Positions 1-11,598 of a stretch of 64,000 nucleotides of DNA are shown in pieces. The notes under the pieces are model-generated. The model was not told the origin of the DNA, made no database searches, and saw nothing but the letters and a program-made list of their open reading frames with translations. Source of the DNA: Anopheles merus (Eukaryota > Arthropoda > Insecta > Diptera > Culicidae); the NCBI RefSeq assembly GCF_017562075.2, contig NC_054083.1, positions 43,427,269 through 43,491,268 on the forward strand, read 5' to 3'. The position numbers and the translations under genes are program-made. The stretch's first letter is position 1; each line of letters begins with the position of its first letter.

Positions 1-236
1 ATCCGGCCCGCAGCACCCCGGGCCAGGCGGCCAAACGGAGCATCGTGAAGTCGGAACAGTTACATCAATCGACCGCCACCGATCAAAAGACAGCGACAGC
101 GAGCCACGGCGATACCGCCACGGTCGCTTCCCATCCGTTCGATTGGAGTCGAATACTGCCGTTCGAAGTGCGCCACCAGGGCCACCCGGATGTGTGGGAC
201 TTTGAGCACATCACACCGGAATGGGCGTGGATATGA
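1..236 (+). CDS. C-terminal coding exon of an unidentified gene (partial)
   Basis: The frame that starts at base 3 is open from the window edge to a TGA at 234-236, giving about 77 residues. The first half is Ser/Thr/Ala/Gln-rich and looks disordered. It is followed by a more ordered, aromatic-rich C-terminus with the motifs HPFDWSRILPFEV and WDFEHITPEWAWI. Third codon positions are GC-rich, as in the cuticle genes here, which supports real coding. No intron boundary is visible inside the window, so the exon probably starts further left. I do not recognise the family. The five-tryptophan tail could be a conserved C-terminal segment. I saw no canonical AATAAA within the next kilobase, so the length of the 3' untranslated region is unknown. 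Confidence 0.5.
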   Translation, partial: PARSTPGQAAKRSIVKSEQLHQSTATDQKTATASHGDTATVASHPFDWSRILPFEVRHQGHPDVWDFEHITPEWAWI

Positions 237-3200
237 GTCGTATGGTGCCGCCGCCTCACTTACTTAGACCAATAGTTTTTCTCACTGACGCTGGCAGCAC
301 TACTGCTCCTGTGTTAGTACACACCACCTCCGTCTGTCTTAACTATTCGTGCAATAACGCCAAGATCACTCAAGTCTTCCAAAGCGAGCCTAGGAAAGAT
401 CAACTTCCTATCTAACTAAAATCATGGATTTTTACAAAGTTTTCCTGTGAAAGACCAAACAAAACATAGCTGCAATTTTATAACCGTAGTTAGACGAAAG
501 CCTTAAAGCGATAGCAAATTGTGCAAGCTGCTGTTCCTGTTGATGGCAATTGCGCTAGTTCATACACGCAAACACACTTTTTATAGACCAATTTTGAAAC
601 GAAAGAACAAAAGAAAAATAGAATGACGGAATAATGAAAAGAAAAGAAGAAAAACACCAAACAATTGTTTCTTTAAAAAAAAAATGGCTCGTAATATCCG
701 AATTTACTAAAGACATCGCTTTGCCAACGGCTTTCTTTGGGGTTTGCATTTAACTGCAAGCTTTTGAATTCAAATTGAAAAGCTTTGCGTAGATGGCGCT
801 AGTGTATTGCTTGCACAATGGGAAAGCGGAATGGGAATTGCGCCGACGCAGCAGTGATTTTATCGCAAATCCGTCAATTTAATGCTTCTTTTTAAAATTC
901 TATGGTGCTGGGAAATTGTTTAGTAAGGTTTGTTATCAACCTATAGATGTTTTGGGACAATAATCTCCAAGCTCGAAGCTTCGGAAAACCGTTACAAATG
1001 TCGGAAAGATTTGCGGAATAATTTACCATTGCTTTTAAACTTCATTCACATCCGTTTTCCTTAATCGGGGGCTTAACTTTGCTTAGAACACAGAATTAAT
1101 CTTTTTTTTATAATTCCAACCATGCAACGGACAACCGATTAACCGTCGCTGTGCGCATTCAAAAACACTAAAAAGCCGTACGAAGTGACAGCTCGCGCGA
1201 GCTTTCATCGCGCTGTCGCACGTCGGGTTCGGGTCGGGTGTTTTTGGCCAGACGCAGGGTTTGTCTGCCGGTGTGTGTGTGCGTGTGTGGAAGCGGAGGA
1301 GGGAGAAAAGTCACCAAAAACCCCGCAGCAAAACAGCCGACGACAACGATAACGTTGAAGAGAGCCCCGAACGACGATTCTGTCTGCTGAATTTGGCCGT
1401 GCCTGCGGTAGGTTGTGTTGTGTTGTGGTGGTAGTGGTAAACATCTGAGGTGATTCGATTCGTGCGTGCGTGCGTGTGACTGCAAGTTGCATATATTCCG
1501 GCCAAATGATCCGGGCTGCAAATCTAATTTGTCCTTTTTCCCAAAACGACACATAGAGAAAGACACACACACACCTTGCCTTCCCCGTCACAAACCGGTG
1601 CAAGGTGTAGAGGGGGGTCTGTGTGTGTGGAAGGTGCGAGTGACGTTACGCTTTTTTTCCTTCTTCGCTCTAATGCAAATCACGTGAAATCATAATCCTT
1701 CTAGTGCACGGTGCACGGTGATAAGCGGAAGGAACGAAAGGGTGGTGACCGTGCCAACAGTGATGGTGGAAAAATGTGTGTGCTTGCGCGCGTGTGTGTG
1801 TGTGTTTGGGAAACGGTAACAAACAGTGCAGCCCCGCTTTCCGTTTCCCGCGGTGTAGTGCTCCCAACACAGTAGGCCTGCATACACATTTGCAGCGCAC
1901 GGCGGTAGAACAATGCGCCTGCGTGTGCACAACCAAACACACACACACACACACCCGCACACCCGTACACCGGTGGAAACAGAACGCTACGGAACACGGG
2001 GAACGGGCACCACGGAGCGGTGCCGAAAAAGAAACAACACGAAACAACATTCTGTACACCGCCCGGCACACCCTCCGCCCGTGTCGCGGTGGCATTTTTT
2101 TTTTGGCAGCAGCCGCAGCATCCTCATCAGCCAGGCCCAAGCCCGTATCAGTGGTGCTGTAATAGGTGCGGATGCTTAATCAAATTTAGGCACCGCACAC
2201 ACACACACACACACGACGGCGACACGAGCATACACACTTCTTCTCTCTTTTTTGCAGCCGAAAATAGAGCTAGAGGCCCTTTTGCGTCGGCCCTGTGCGT
2301 GCCTGTGCCGGTGCAGTTCCCTCTTCTGTCCGAGGGAGGAGGGGCTGTTGGTGGGTCTCGGATGCGGGTCTCGGAAGCTGTGATAAATTGATCAATCCTA
2401 CCCGGCAATCAGTACAAGACGACAGGAGAGAGAGAGAGAGAGGGGGAGAGGATAGCAAAATGCCGACCCATAATGACGACAATTTTGGGCAAATCACATT
2501 CATGTATGCATTAGTGCTAGAAAGGGGCAGGCAGGAAGAGAAGAGGAGGAAATGTAGGAATGCAGACAGACAGACAGGCGGACGGGCACGATTGTTTAGC
2601 AGCCCTTATCGGGGACGGGGACGTTTAATAAGCAATATTTTATCTTTTGCTTTCGATCGTTACTATCTGTGAAAGGATCCGCTACACAACTCACACAACC
2701 AAACCAATGACGCTTTTGGTAAAATAACTTTTTTTTTGGGAAGAAGTAATACAAGTTTAGTAGGCGTTGTTTTACACCTAACGTGTGTAGGTTTTGTTAA
2801 GCTCCGTTTTGTTATTCACGGACGTAGGGAAACAGCTGTGTCCGGGTTTTCATCAACCCTCCTCGCTGTGTGTTTGTGCGTGTGTATACCGAAACCTGAA
2901 CCGCGAAAAGGGACGAAAACAAAAACAACAATCCACGGTACGGTTTCTTGCGCTGTCCTTTCTGGTGTGTTTTCTGCCCCTATCGGCCTTCGCCGTCGCC
3001 GGTTCGTGCTCCGGGCTGAGCGGAAGTGCATGGATACGGTGCATAACGTGCGGACGAGTGCGTGAATCGTCTGCGAGCGGTTGTTTGGTGTGTTGGTGTG
3101 TTGCTGTCCGTGATATTGATAAAGAGCGACAAAAAGAAGAGACAGAGAGAGAGAGACAGACAGAGAGCAAGTGCATCGGAAGTGGCGAGCAAGAATGTGA

Positions 3201-3472
3201 GAGAAGAACAATAATTAACAAGCAATAGAAACAATTACCGAGCGCTGAGACGTGTAGCTTACCAAAGTAGGCTGCCTGTGTGTGTTTGTATTTGTGTTAT
3301 GGTGGTGACTCTTGGCTTTCGCCGTGCTAGTCATCAGCCTTGCATTTGCATTTTTAAAGTTTATTATATCTTGTGCAACACAACCCCTGTATCCTAAGCC
3401 ATATTTGCAACGCGTGCAACCTAAACGGTGTGTGATTGTAATTGGTTTGTTTGTGTGCGTTTGTTATTGCAG
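237..3472. other. Non-coding stretch, GT/GA-rich from about 1.2 kb
   Basis: The first 900 bases are AT-rich with no convincing open frame. From about 1160 the sequence becomes GC-richer with many TG/CA runs (1560-1580, 1790-1805, 1937-1953) and a short GA run near 2427. That texture is typical of mosquito promoters, 5' leaders and introns. A strong polypyrimidine tract with TTGCAG ending at 2257 could open another untranslated exon. The open frames here overlap in several frames on both strands and are low in complexity. Confidence 0.5.
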
Positions 3473-3897
3473 TCTAGGAGCGGTTCGCATCTCGTAATCC
3501 TTCCTCATCCAGGGGCAACCGTGTTTGTTTGGGTGCAGTGACCACTACAGTGTGTGCCGTATTTCTGTGTCCGTGTGTGTTCGTTTGTGTTGTGAGTGCG
3601 ATTGTGCAAAAGGGGTCAGTCACCAAATCCGATTGGTGGTGCTTTCGTCTAGCAATTTCTTCCCTAATTCGTAGCATAAAAAACGCACTAAATTACAGGT
3701 TGCAAGTGCAGCGTGGCAGCGTGAACACACAGTAAAAAGTGCAGTGAACAAAAAAAAAACCGAAGTTCGTGTGAGTGTGTGTGTAAAAGTGTGAAATAAA
3801 ACCACATTTGGCGAAATAAAACGGGCAGCGACAAATCGTGCAAGAGCAAAAAGCATAAACCAACCGAGCCGGGCACAGAAGTGACCAAATATTCACG
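3473..3897 (+). other. Putative 5' untranslated exon
   Basis: The segment is preceded by a T-rich tract ending TTATTGCAG at 3472 and followed by a donor-like ATTCACG|GTACGT at 3897/3898. The interior has no sustained reading frame. It has the A-rich, GTG-rich composition of mosquito leaders, with phrases such as AAGTGCAGTGAAC. It would be the leader of the gene whose first ATG is at 11512, separated by an intron of about 7.6 kb. The pairing is an inference from strand and order only. A transcription start and upstream leader exons could also lie between 1.2 and 3.4 kb. Confidence 0.35.
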
Positions 3898-3928
3898 GTA
3901 CGTTAGACGCTTCTCCTGTACTCTCTCC

Positions 3929-3931
<3 letters not shown>

Positions 3932-3988
<57 letters not shown>
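3932..3988. repeat. (TC)n microsatellite
   Basis: About 57 bases of nearly perfect CT dinucleotide repeat, with one A interruption near the end. It lies just inside the putative intron that starts at 3898. A long pyrimidine run so close to a donor could bind polypyrimidine-tract proteins, but that is speculation. Confidence 0.95.
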
Positions 3989-3990
<2 letters not shown>

Positions 3991-6900
3991 TTCTTTATCC
4001 CCTCCAATTTCCGCGATGTTTTGCTGCGTGTTATGGTTGTTATTTTCATCATCCTTGACCGTCGTCACTGCAGTATGGTGCAGTTGTTGTCGTTGGTGTC
4101 TTTTTTGTTTGTTTTGCTCGTACAGAACAACTTGGCGGAACAACATTTGATGTATGGTTTTGTTTTGTTAAAAAACTTTCGACTAACATACCGTTGGAGG
4201 TTTTCTCTTTTTTTCGGGGGGGAATTTTTTGGCACACACCGGCATCGCATGATCGTAGATATGGTAAGGAATTTACTAACTTTTGGCCGAGTTGCGACAG
4301 CTTTGTTAATGAGACACTCTTGCAGTTCTCCTCCCCGCTGGTAACATTGAATTGGGATTTTTTGTTTGAAAATGTTTTAAATTTTCCTAATTAGACTTAA
4401 TTTGAATTTTCCAATAAGACTTGGTTCATGTAGTTATAACTAGATAGTCTCGTGTCAGTTGAATATTCAAAAGAGGGTCAAAGATGTGTCCCCATTCTCG
4501 GTTCAACGTTCGTATTGGATCAAGGGTTGTGATGTAGTGGTGGTATGGAAATTTAAGGAGTGAATAGTTGTGCATTTGTAGTTTGTTACGTGTACTCTAG
4601 CTATTTTAATAAGTTTTAAGTACCTTGTCGACGAATTAGATTCAAGCTAATGAGGAATTGGAAACTAGTAGCTGCACAAAATAACTAGTCACTATCATTT
4701 TTTGAGCTTTCTTGTGATTTATTGAGCGATTTCTGCAAAAATACCTTCTCAAATCTAATCGTTGCATTGGATGATTATTTTATCTCAGGATTTGGATGAA
4801 AAACTGATGAAATTCGTCGTTGATAGATTTGACGATCAATGTAGACATTTTGAACGATTTGTGTCTTGGTTCAATTTCTACAGATCATGCTTTGATATAA
4901 CTTAAAGATAAATACCAAATACCAAGAGCTTATAGACTTTGGCATCTTATATTTGTTGACTGAAGAACTCTTTGGTTGATTAAATTTTTACGATGTTAGA
5001 AATGAAATTTCATCATCTTCTTGCTTGTTTAGGTATTACATATTATTATTGGATATATTATTTTTGGAAGGTAATGATCAAGGTTAAAAATAAACTATAG
5101 TTAAAGTTACCTTCACTGAACTAATTAATAGTTGTTCCAGGATCCAAAGTCCAAAGTCCTGAGACCAACTAAAGCAATTCACTTACCATTTATCAATAAA
5201 AAACAACACCTGCATTGTACAAAAAGGTTGCCCGAGACATTTGTTTAATTTCTCCAAGCGTCAGTGTGCTTACCAAGCGCAATCATTTGTACAATGGTTT
5301 CCCGCACAAAGTGACGACAGACAGACAGGCGAGAAACAATGCGCGTAGGATCCCCGTTTTGACACCCCAAAAGTAAATGAGGTTTGGTTAGGAAACAATG
5401 CGGCTCAAATATTCTGCCGCCCCAACCAAGGCGAAAGGAAAGATGGAGGAGAGATTTGATGGTTTGAGATTTTCCTTCAACAGTGGCATCAGATTGTCCT
5501 AGGCAAACTTTTCCCCCCAACTAGCTGTGGTGAAGTAAGTATTGCCAGTTCCAGTGCTAACCCGAAACGTCTCGCAGTGTCCGACTCCGTCACAAACGTA
5601 GCGGTGTGTTAATGTATTCTATCGCTCACGCCCGAGGGCAAGTATAATTGAATTGGCAAACAAAAACCTTCCAATAAAACCGATCAAAGCGCGTAGAAAC
5701 AAGGAAGTGGAGGTGGACCACTTTGTGAAGGTGGCAGGTGCCAGGAGAGCATCAAAACCTGACAGCTTTTAGTGAAGTTTGCCTGGAAAGTGGATCTGAA
5801 AAGAAGCGCAAAACCCCACGCACACGGCAAAACCCCACGTTATAAACTTACTACAGAAGCATAAACACTGCTGAAGTGTATGCGGAGAGAGCGTGCTGGA
5901 AGATCTGATCCCACCCGGGAAAACCCGGTGGGTAGGCGTGCTGCCGAAGGAAACTTGTACAGCAGCGCGTGTCAAGCTGCGTGACCTCTTGATTTACCCG
6001 CCGAAGCTTCTGGAAGCTCGGGAGGCGCGCTGCGGCGGCCGTTAGCAAACCGTCCGGCAGCGCCGGCAGTAGCATAAGCACCTTCTGCGGGGCTGCAAAC
6101 TTTACTGCAAACTCAATTGGAACGCGCCGGCTTGAATGGGACTTGAGTTTCTTCTCATTAGGACAGCCACTACGCATCCGCCAGCTCCGCTCGTGCGCGA
6201 ATCGATCGTGATTTTGCAATCTTATCTGTGTGCTTTCGAGTCGTGTACTACTACCAGATACACATACACACATTACGCTCTACGTACTACATCTTCTTTC
6301 TGTTAGGATAGGTTTGTATTTGAACGTGGATGATGGGGCCCTACTGTACCTTTTAAATGTACAAACAGAGCTCTGCACGCTCGGCAAGCATCCAGCGATG
6401 GTACGGGAAACTTAACGAGCATCTCCCGTCTAGCCTACGATTGGGAGGAACCACTGAATTCGGACTCCTGTTTGTCGATTGATTGAAAGCGCACTAGTTT
6501 GCCCGGAACTACTCCATCCTGCTAGCACTTGTGGGGTGGGTAGACGGAGGGCAGATTCCGCAAACGGCACTAGTTGGATTTCGAACTTGAAGCGAATGTA
6601 AGTTTCGTCAATGACTCAATCTATTGGAAATCCACAATATGGTGGTATGTTGAATGGCAGCTCCGGAGGAATAAGGCTGAAAAGAAGGTGCAGGATGTTG
6701 GTAGTTTGCAGTTTGCCATACTTGAAATAATTGCTGTCGAGGCAATCCGGCAGAAGGAGAGAAGGACCTTAAGGGTTGTCGCGACTAATTGCTCTCGTGG
6801 AAGGTTTTGCTCCTAAATCGCCCCAACATTTGGGCTCACAAGTTGGAATTAAATTTGGGACCCATTCGCATAATAAGACCTTGTTACCTAGGCCACCCTC

Positions 6901-9827
6901 AGGGACTGGTTAGACTACTTACAAACTTTTGTGCATTTGTGGTCTAAGGTTTTGGGGGAAAATTTCCCCGCTGGAGAAGGGTCACTTTGTGTCTGCGTTT
7001 CGATCACAACGCGTCGACCTCGATTTACTTTGCAAACAACATCTGCGATGCGCTGGATCAATAAAGGGCAGTGCGAACGGTCGAGGGGAGAAGAAAACAA
7101 CCGCTATAAATAGGTCCATGGGTTTCTTCTCCCTTCCCTTGCATGGTTTGGAGCTCAACGTTTTCTTCGAAATAGGAAATAAAGCCCATTTGAAGAAGCA
7201 CGAAGACGAGCAAAAAAAACAACAACCCGAAACTGCTGATTCGGACTGCAGGCAAATAGCAGTCGTTCAGATTTAAGGATTCCGATCGTTATTGCTCCGT
7301 GATGCTGAATTTCAATGCTCTCCGACCGGAAGATAGAACCTCTTTCCCGGACAACACTATTTATAGATCTGTGGGCCAGGCTCCCCCGGATCCTTATTAT
7401 ATCTTCGGCCTCGGGGCTGCTGGTTGCCGCTTTCAGCACAGCATAGTCTAAGCTCTGCACACATTATCGTGGGTCCCTTCGCTCCCCCTGTCTTGGAAAT
7501 GGGAACAAATCAAACAGCCTTACCCCACTACTCCTCGGGTAGATTCTTTTCACCGTGCTCAGAGACAGATGTTTGGTGGTGACGGCGCTGGAGCTGTACC
7601 TTGTACCATTTGTTCGTTTAATCGTGGTTCGAGAATGCAGGGACCTATTATTTGGTGATGAACGTTTCGTGTACTTTAAGATAATGAATGCTGCGTCGGT
7701 GAGCTTGAACACTACGGACACAAGGGCAATCTTTAATGGAGGAAAAAAAAAGCAAGCAAGAAAGCCTTGTGATTTAGGATGGGTACGGATGCACGTGGCA
7801 GTGAAGGTAGATAACTCTGAGGGATAAATATTAGACGAATTTGTTTGGGAAAGGTTTTGAACGGGAGGAGCGGCAAGGACACTATTCAAACGAGGCAGAG
7901 AAAGAGATATCTGACGAAGGTACATTAAAATTGATTCACCTCACCATCGCGCACTTTGCGGTTTTCCGGTTTACAACCCTCCACCAGTGGCGTAAGTACC
8001 ATGTAAAGCCACACAGGTGGGAATCCACACATAGGGTTTGGATTTTCGATTTTAGCGATTGGTTTTGTAGGCCGTGGCTTGTTGATCGATATAAGGATCG
8101 AACCATTCCAGACGGTAGAGCAGGTGGCGCTAGAAGTGATGGAGTAGAGCGGAAATGGGTTTCCCTTTCGGTGAAAGGAACCTTCTGCACAATTTGGTCG
8201 AAGGGAGCAATGTGTGTAGCTTTTGTGCGAGAGTGGTTGGTGGTTTGGATGCGAACCTTTCTCTAAAATGGGATAGACATTTCTGGGAATAATCCGGAAG
8301 CAAACACGGGGTAAAAGTTTACCGTAGCGACGTCCGTGAAACCCCTTTCTGCGGGAAGCGAGTGGTCGGGTGTACCCCAGTCCAGTTTTACCTGAGCGAT
8401 TAGACGGACGAACTAATCGATATCGGTTCCGCGTATGGATATTGCAAAAGGGGAATATAGTGGTGGGTGTATTTTGTTGGCGAATCGATTATTTATTATT
8501 GGTGCATTTACGTGGAAACGGATCTGCTAGTGGGCTTCAGTAGAGCAAGTCTTCCTATTAGTAGTTTATAGCCGAATGATTATCGTTTGCAGTTGAAATT
8601 GATTTAGGCTACACAGACACTTTTATTTGCATTTGAACGTGGCTCCGGTCGGGCGGCCCCATGGGCTAATCGTCAACGCACAAGCTACACACAACAGACG
8701 ACTAGAGTTCAATACTCAAATGGACTAGAGAGAGAGACAGTAGCCATTTTTGAAATATCTGTGTAGTGGAATGGTCTTTATTCAACCATTTCAATCAATA
8801 ATGAATCAAAATAATCGTTAAGCATCGTAACACTTCTAATGATTTGATGAAGTTCATCTTGAAAGCTGAATCAAATGCTACTTCAAATGATGTGGTTTTC
8901 AAAGCTATAAAATCCACGTAAATAGAGATGATTAATATCACTAATCCATTCGACGTACCCCTCGCATGTAAACCTGGGTGTGTATTGTTTTATATTCCAC
9001 TATCGATCATTAGGGGCCCCCAAAACGTGTTTGGCTATATTTATCCGCTTACCCGGTTGGTGCGGACGTGACCATGAAAGGATACGTATGAAAGGGGCCA
9101 AAAATAAAACGTCACGAAAAAGCGTCCTCCACAACACCAACAAAAAAAAAAAAACACATAGGATATTGATGTTTTCTGCCCTGGGAGTACACACCAAGAA
9201 CATATCCCTTTTTTATATACAAAAAGCACACACATCCAGCCACGAATCCACCTCCGTCTTTGAGGAAGATGTCTTGTCCCATCTCCCGGCTCCTTAGTGT
9301 CCGTTTTCGTTTGCCTTCCTCATTCGGGGCCTACCATGGGACGTCCCTTTCACGGAAGCGTGTGTCGTGCATCGTGCCAGGGAATGGGCGAGATTTTCGG
9401 GGTAAAAATAGCTCAACTTCCAAACAAATGGCAGCGAGTGGGCTATTCCGTTTATGATTATGCCATCCGTTCTGCCGATGGAGACAGCTTTTTTTTTTGT
9501 TGCGCTGTTGTTGTTCGGAATGTTGTCCCATCCTAGCTTGCACAGCTTCCCAATGTTCCTATTCCTGGACGTGGCGAGCGCGCCCGAGAGAGAGAGAGAT
9601 AGACATGTTTGATCGGAAATGAGGCCATCCCTACCCCCTCGGTATGTAACCACAGGGAAAGCATTTTTACTACTACGCTCCTACCGTTTCTGTTCCTTGG
9701 ACCATGAGGACTATTTTTAGTCGCAGGCCCAACTCCCCTTTTCTGGACGAGTTTCCTGGAGCATGGAGCAGCAAAAGGCAACCCGTGTGTTGCAGCCCTA
9801 CAGTTTTGGTTGCTTTGAAATTGTGGC

Positions 9828-9830
<3 letters not shown>

Positions 9831-9904
<74 letters not shown>
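9831..9904. repeat. (GA)n microsatellite
   Basis: A perfect run of about 37 GA units. GA/CT tracts can bind GAGA-type factors in insects, but no gene start is evident next to it. The Ser-Leu and Arg-Glu open frames running through it are repeat artefacts. Confidence 0.97.
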
Positions 9905-9906
<2 letters not shown>

Positions 9907-10550
9907 CAACGAACCGAGTGGACATAGTTTGAGCCATTCTTTACCAGCCGAAACTATGGAGCTTGCTACTGAGTTGTTTTTTTTTTTGCTTTCTGTTCGC
10001 TATGTCTCTGCATAATGCTGTGCGGAAGTACGCCGAGGCTGGTGACGCTGTGGCTGTGCCATCATCCTGCGCTCGTGCAAGTGGCGAGACGAGTGCGCGC
10101 TCGGGCCCGTTCCGTGCCGTTGTCACGGTTAGCGCCCCGGTGCACTGGTGGTGGTCAGCAGCTCAACCGCCCAGGGATCAGACAAACAAAAGTTGGAAGC
10201 ATAATTGGTCGTACAGTTTTCCGCCCCGCTACCGCCGCCGCCGCCGCCGCCGCCACACATACTTCCAATTCTTCCGCAATGGTCCATCATGGAGCACTGG
10301 CATACTGCTTTCATTTGCATAGGGATGCAATAAATTCCGTACCGCTCCCCCCACTCCCGTATCCCTTTCCTGTGTTTGTTGCACCATGAAACCTCTCGGT
10401 GCGCCCGCCAGTCGATGCTTTATGGTGTTTCATAATGCTTTGTCGTTGATATTGAATAATTTCTCAAACTATCACTATCATCGGTGTCGGGGGGAAAATC
10501 TCGTGGATCGGCAGGGACGACCTCCTCTGTCTCTGCATTGATTTATCATA

Positions 10551-10574
10551 CTGCTGCTGCTGCTGCTGCTGCTG
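10551..10574. repeat. (CTG)n trinucleotide run
   Basis: Eight CTG units, not inside a supported reading frame. Confidence 0.9.
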
Positions 10575-11511
10575 TTGCACTTTCTCCGCAGCCACCTGTC
10601 CGCACCGCAGTGCAGGATGCAGTGTAAAAATAAAGTTCAAAGTTCAATATCTCTCTCTCTCTCTCCGTGGACAAAGTCTGGCCCGACAGTCGTGGCGGAA
10701 CTGGAGTGATACGGAAAACCTGAAACCGTTGTGGAATCGATTTCGCCCCGTTCGGATTCAAATTGTTGTTCAAACTTTCTGTTCGTACTGGGTGGGATTT
10801 ATGGGTTCGGTGTTACCGGGCGGAGGTCGTACGTTTGATGGTTTATTGTGTCATTATGTCTTGAGCTTGTAGGCTAGCTTTTCCATCACCGTGTTGTGGT
10901 ACATGGGTGGTGGTTTTTCGGGGGTAAGGGAATGCGAATCGTTGGCAAGGCATTCTAAAGCTTCCTTTATGGTTTTAATAATTTGTCGTATTGATTATTC
11001 AACGGTCGTAATGCCGCTCATACAGCTCGACTTCACGCATTTGTTTTTCACTTAAGACAATGCTTTTTCTATGCAAATTCAATCTGCTGCTACTGCCGCC
11101 GGTAAATTGTATCTCATCATATCAACTTTCCATTACCCCCCCCCACCCCCCGTAAGCCCCAGATTGAATTGATATCGTTTAACGTATTTTATGAGTCGCG
11201 ACGAAAGTGGTTCCTATTTTACAAACGACTCCGCCGCCCGGTCATTGCAACATTGTCGTCCACCGGTACCTTAATATCGCAAGATCCCTTACGCTCCATT
11301 AGTATCGTATTCTTTGTTTGTTTGTTTTTTTTTTGCTCGTGCTCTGCTCTGTTCGATGCTTTCCAAGCGAATCAGTGTCAGTGATCGCATCCCACCGGAC
11401 CTTATTTTTATTGACAGTTTTTCCGTGCGGCTTACTCTCTCCCCCTTGCCTTTCCTGTTTGTCGCTCGCTATTTTATTTTTATTCGCTTCCTATTTGCAG
11501 TGCAGTGCAGC

Positions 11512-11598
11512 ATGCAGCAACCGAGATACAGTCCGGCACCGCCGCCTCCGGCCGCGCTACGCCCGCAGATGGTCCCGAGACATCAGGCAGTACCGAAC
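11512..11598 (+). CDS. First coding exon of an unidentified proline-rich protein
   Basis: A pyrimidine-rich acceptor (CTATTTGCAG, AG at 11499-11500) is followed by an 11-base leader and ATG at 11512. The exon reads 29 codons and ends in phase 0 at a near-perfect donor, GAAC|GTAAGTAAG. The peptide starts MQQPRYSPAPPPPAALRP and continues QMVPRHQAVPN. It is rich in Pro, Gln and Arg and probably disordered, as in the N-termini of many RNA-binding or scaffold proteins. I do not recognise the gene. The leader may come from 3473-3897. Candidate phase-0 continuations lie at 29470, 35712 and 58563. The cuticle gene cluster would then sit inside its next intron. The splice signals are strong, but the assignment to one transcript is unproven. 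Confidence 0.5.

Larger units (their letters stand above)
3989..11500. other. Probable first intron, no supported gene
   Basis: This 7.5 kb stretch alternates AT-rich parts (4350-5230, 8700-9000) with more balanced sequence. Open frames are short, overlap on both strands and lack splice-bounded structure. A TATAAATA at 7104 has no gene behind it. A possible minus-strand donor (CTTG|GTAAGC, near 5270) follows an open frame at 5275-5520 that I do not recognise. I see no transposon ends here. Confidence 0.45.

Noticed and set aside
2258..2390. Short Cys-rich frame after a strong acceptor
   Set aside because: No matching donor or upstream exon. More likely part of an untranslated leader.
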